Shown: in pieces, positions 5,633-5,877 of the stretch
How the letters are laid out: every line of letters starts with the position of its first letter
How positions within the stretch are numbered: the stretch's first letter is position 1
Source of the DNA: Anaerolineales bacterium
Lineage (GTDB): Bacteria > Chloroflexota > Anaerolineae > Anaerolineales > UBA11858
Length of the DNA stretch: 5,877 nucleotides
Assembly (NCBI GenBank): GCA_015485245.1
Contig: WFTY01000450.1
Coordinates: forward strand, 1 to 5,877
Direction of reading: 5' to 3'
The notes under the pieces: generated by a model
Seen by the model: only the letters and a program-made list of their open reading frames with translations
What the model was told of the DNA's origin: nothing
Databases searched by the model: none
Translations under genes and position numbers: made by a program

Positions 5633-5877
5633 ATGTCTACGAATAATGTCACCCGTCTGCTCGATCAGCGCAAGATTGCCTACACGGTCTACGACCTGCC
5701 AGCGGAGAAGCTGGGGGCGGTGGAGACCGCCCGCCTGCTGAATGTGCCGCCGGAGCAGGTCTTCAAAACGATTGTGGTCACCCGTCCCTCCGGGGGCAAG
5801 CCGATCCTGGCGGTGATCCCCGGCCCAGCGGAAGTGGACTTGAAGGCGCTGGCGAAAATAGTGGGGGAGAAGAAGGT
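5633..5877 (+). CDS. ybaK: YbaK/ProX-family aminoacyl-tRNA deacylase (3' partial)
   Basis: The first 81 codons of a gene that runs off the window are visible. The protein begins MSTNNVTRLLDQRKIAYTVYDLP, continues with a helix (GAVETARLLNVPPEQV, 28-43), the conserved FKTIVV strand (44-49) with K45, and GKPILAVIPGPAEVDLKALAKIVGEKK (55-81). K45 aligns with the lysine (K46 in H. influenzae and E. coli YbaK) reported as essential for hydrolysing mischarged Cys-tRNA(Pro). Family members are about 155-160 residues, so roughly half is missing. A trans-editing role in the cytosol is expected; whether the substrate is Cys-tRNA(Pro) or another mischarged tRNA cannot be told from this half. It is transcribed divergently from cutA. 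Confidence 0.88.
   Translation, partial: MSTNNVTRLLDQRKIAYTVYDLPAEKLGAVETARLLNVPPEQVFKTIVVTRPSGGKPILAVIPGPAEVDLKALAKIVGEKK

Noticed and set aside
5322..5741. A 139-codon plus-strand open frame spanning the cutA start and the divergent region
   Set aside because: It lies antisense to cutA and out of frame with the ybaK-type gene, and its translation resembles no family I recognise.
1..5877. tRNA or rRNA genes, CRISPR array, insertion sequence or attachment site
   Set aside because: No cloverleaf, regularly spaced repeats, transposase-like protein or terminal inverted repeats were seen. The repeats present are in-frame protein modules of the adaptors.

Overview
This GC-rich, gene-dense window holds the main part of a MacAB-type ABC export operon on the plus strand. 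It is followed by a convergent cutA gene and by the first half of a divergently transcribed ybaK-type gene. The lineage cannot be fixed from the sequence alone. Good Shine-Dalgarno sites, high GC, two tandem adaptors with repeated KDGP helical modules, and an ATPase and permease encoded separately would fit a Chloroflexota (Anaerolineae-like) bacterium. That assignment is an inference of low to moderate certainty.

Positions 1-5168 read as one transcription unit. Two tandem paralogous membrane-fusion (HlyD/MacA-like) adaptors at 1-1629 and 1644-3221 are followed by a MacB/LolD-type ATPase (3259-3936) and a MacB/FtsX-type permease (3942-5168). Gaps are 14, 37 and 5 bases. The Shine-Dalgarno of the second adaptor begins inside the stop codon of the first, and that of the permease lies in the last ATPase codons. 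The operon start is outside the window, and the first adaptor is probably cut at its N terminus. The ATPase should dimerise and drive the permease by mechanotransmission, while the adaptors extend from the membrane and guide substrate. No TolC-like outer-membrane gene is visible, and the substrate cannot be told.

The adaptors are the unusual part. Each has a roughly 230-240-residue helical region between its two half-lipoyl motifs, longer than in classical MacA. This region is built from modules of 24 residues (ascending arm) and 26 residues (descending arm), whose Pro/Gly breaks lie at similar distances from a central break. The second adaptor-ATPase junction has an 8-bp hairpin covering a Shine-Dalgarno and a 12-codon ORF joined to both neighbours by TGATG overlaps, a layout that looks like translational coupling.

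Positions 5159-5500 (minus) encode CutA, overlapping the permease end by 10 bases tail to tail. The 132-base divergent region 5501-5632 carries a TTGACA box facing cutA, a 16-bp palindrome and an extended -10-like box facing the last gene. That gene, a YbaK/ProX-type aminoacyl-tRNA deacylase from 5633, runs off the window end.
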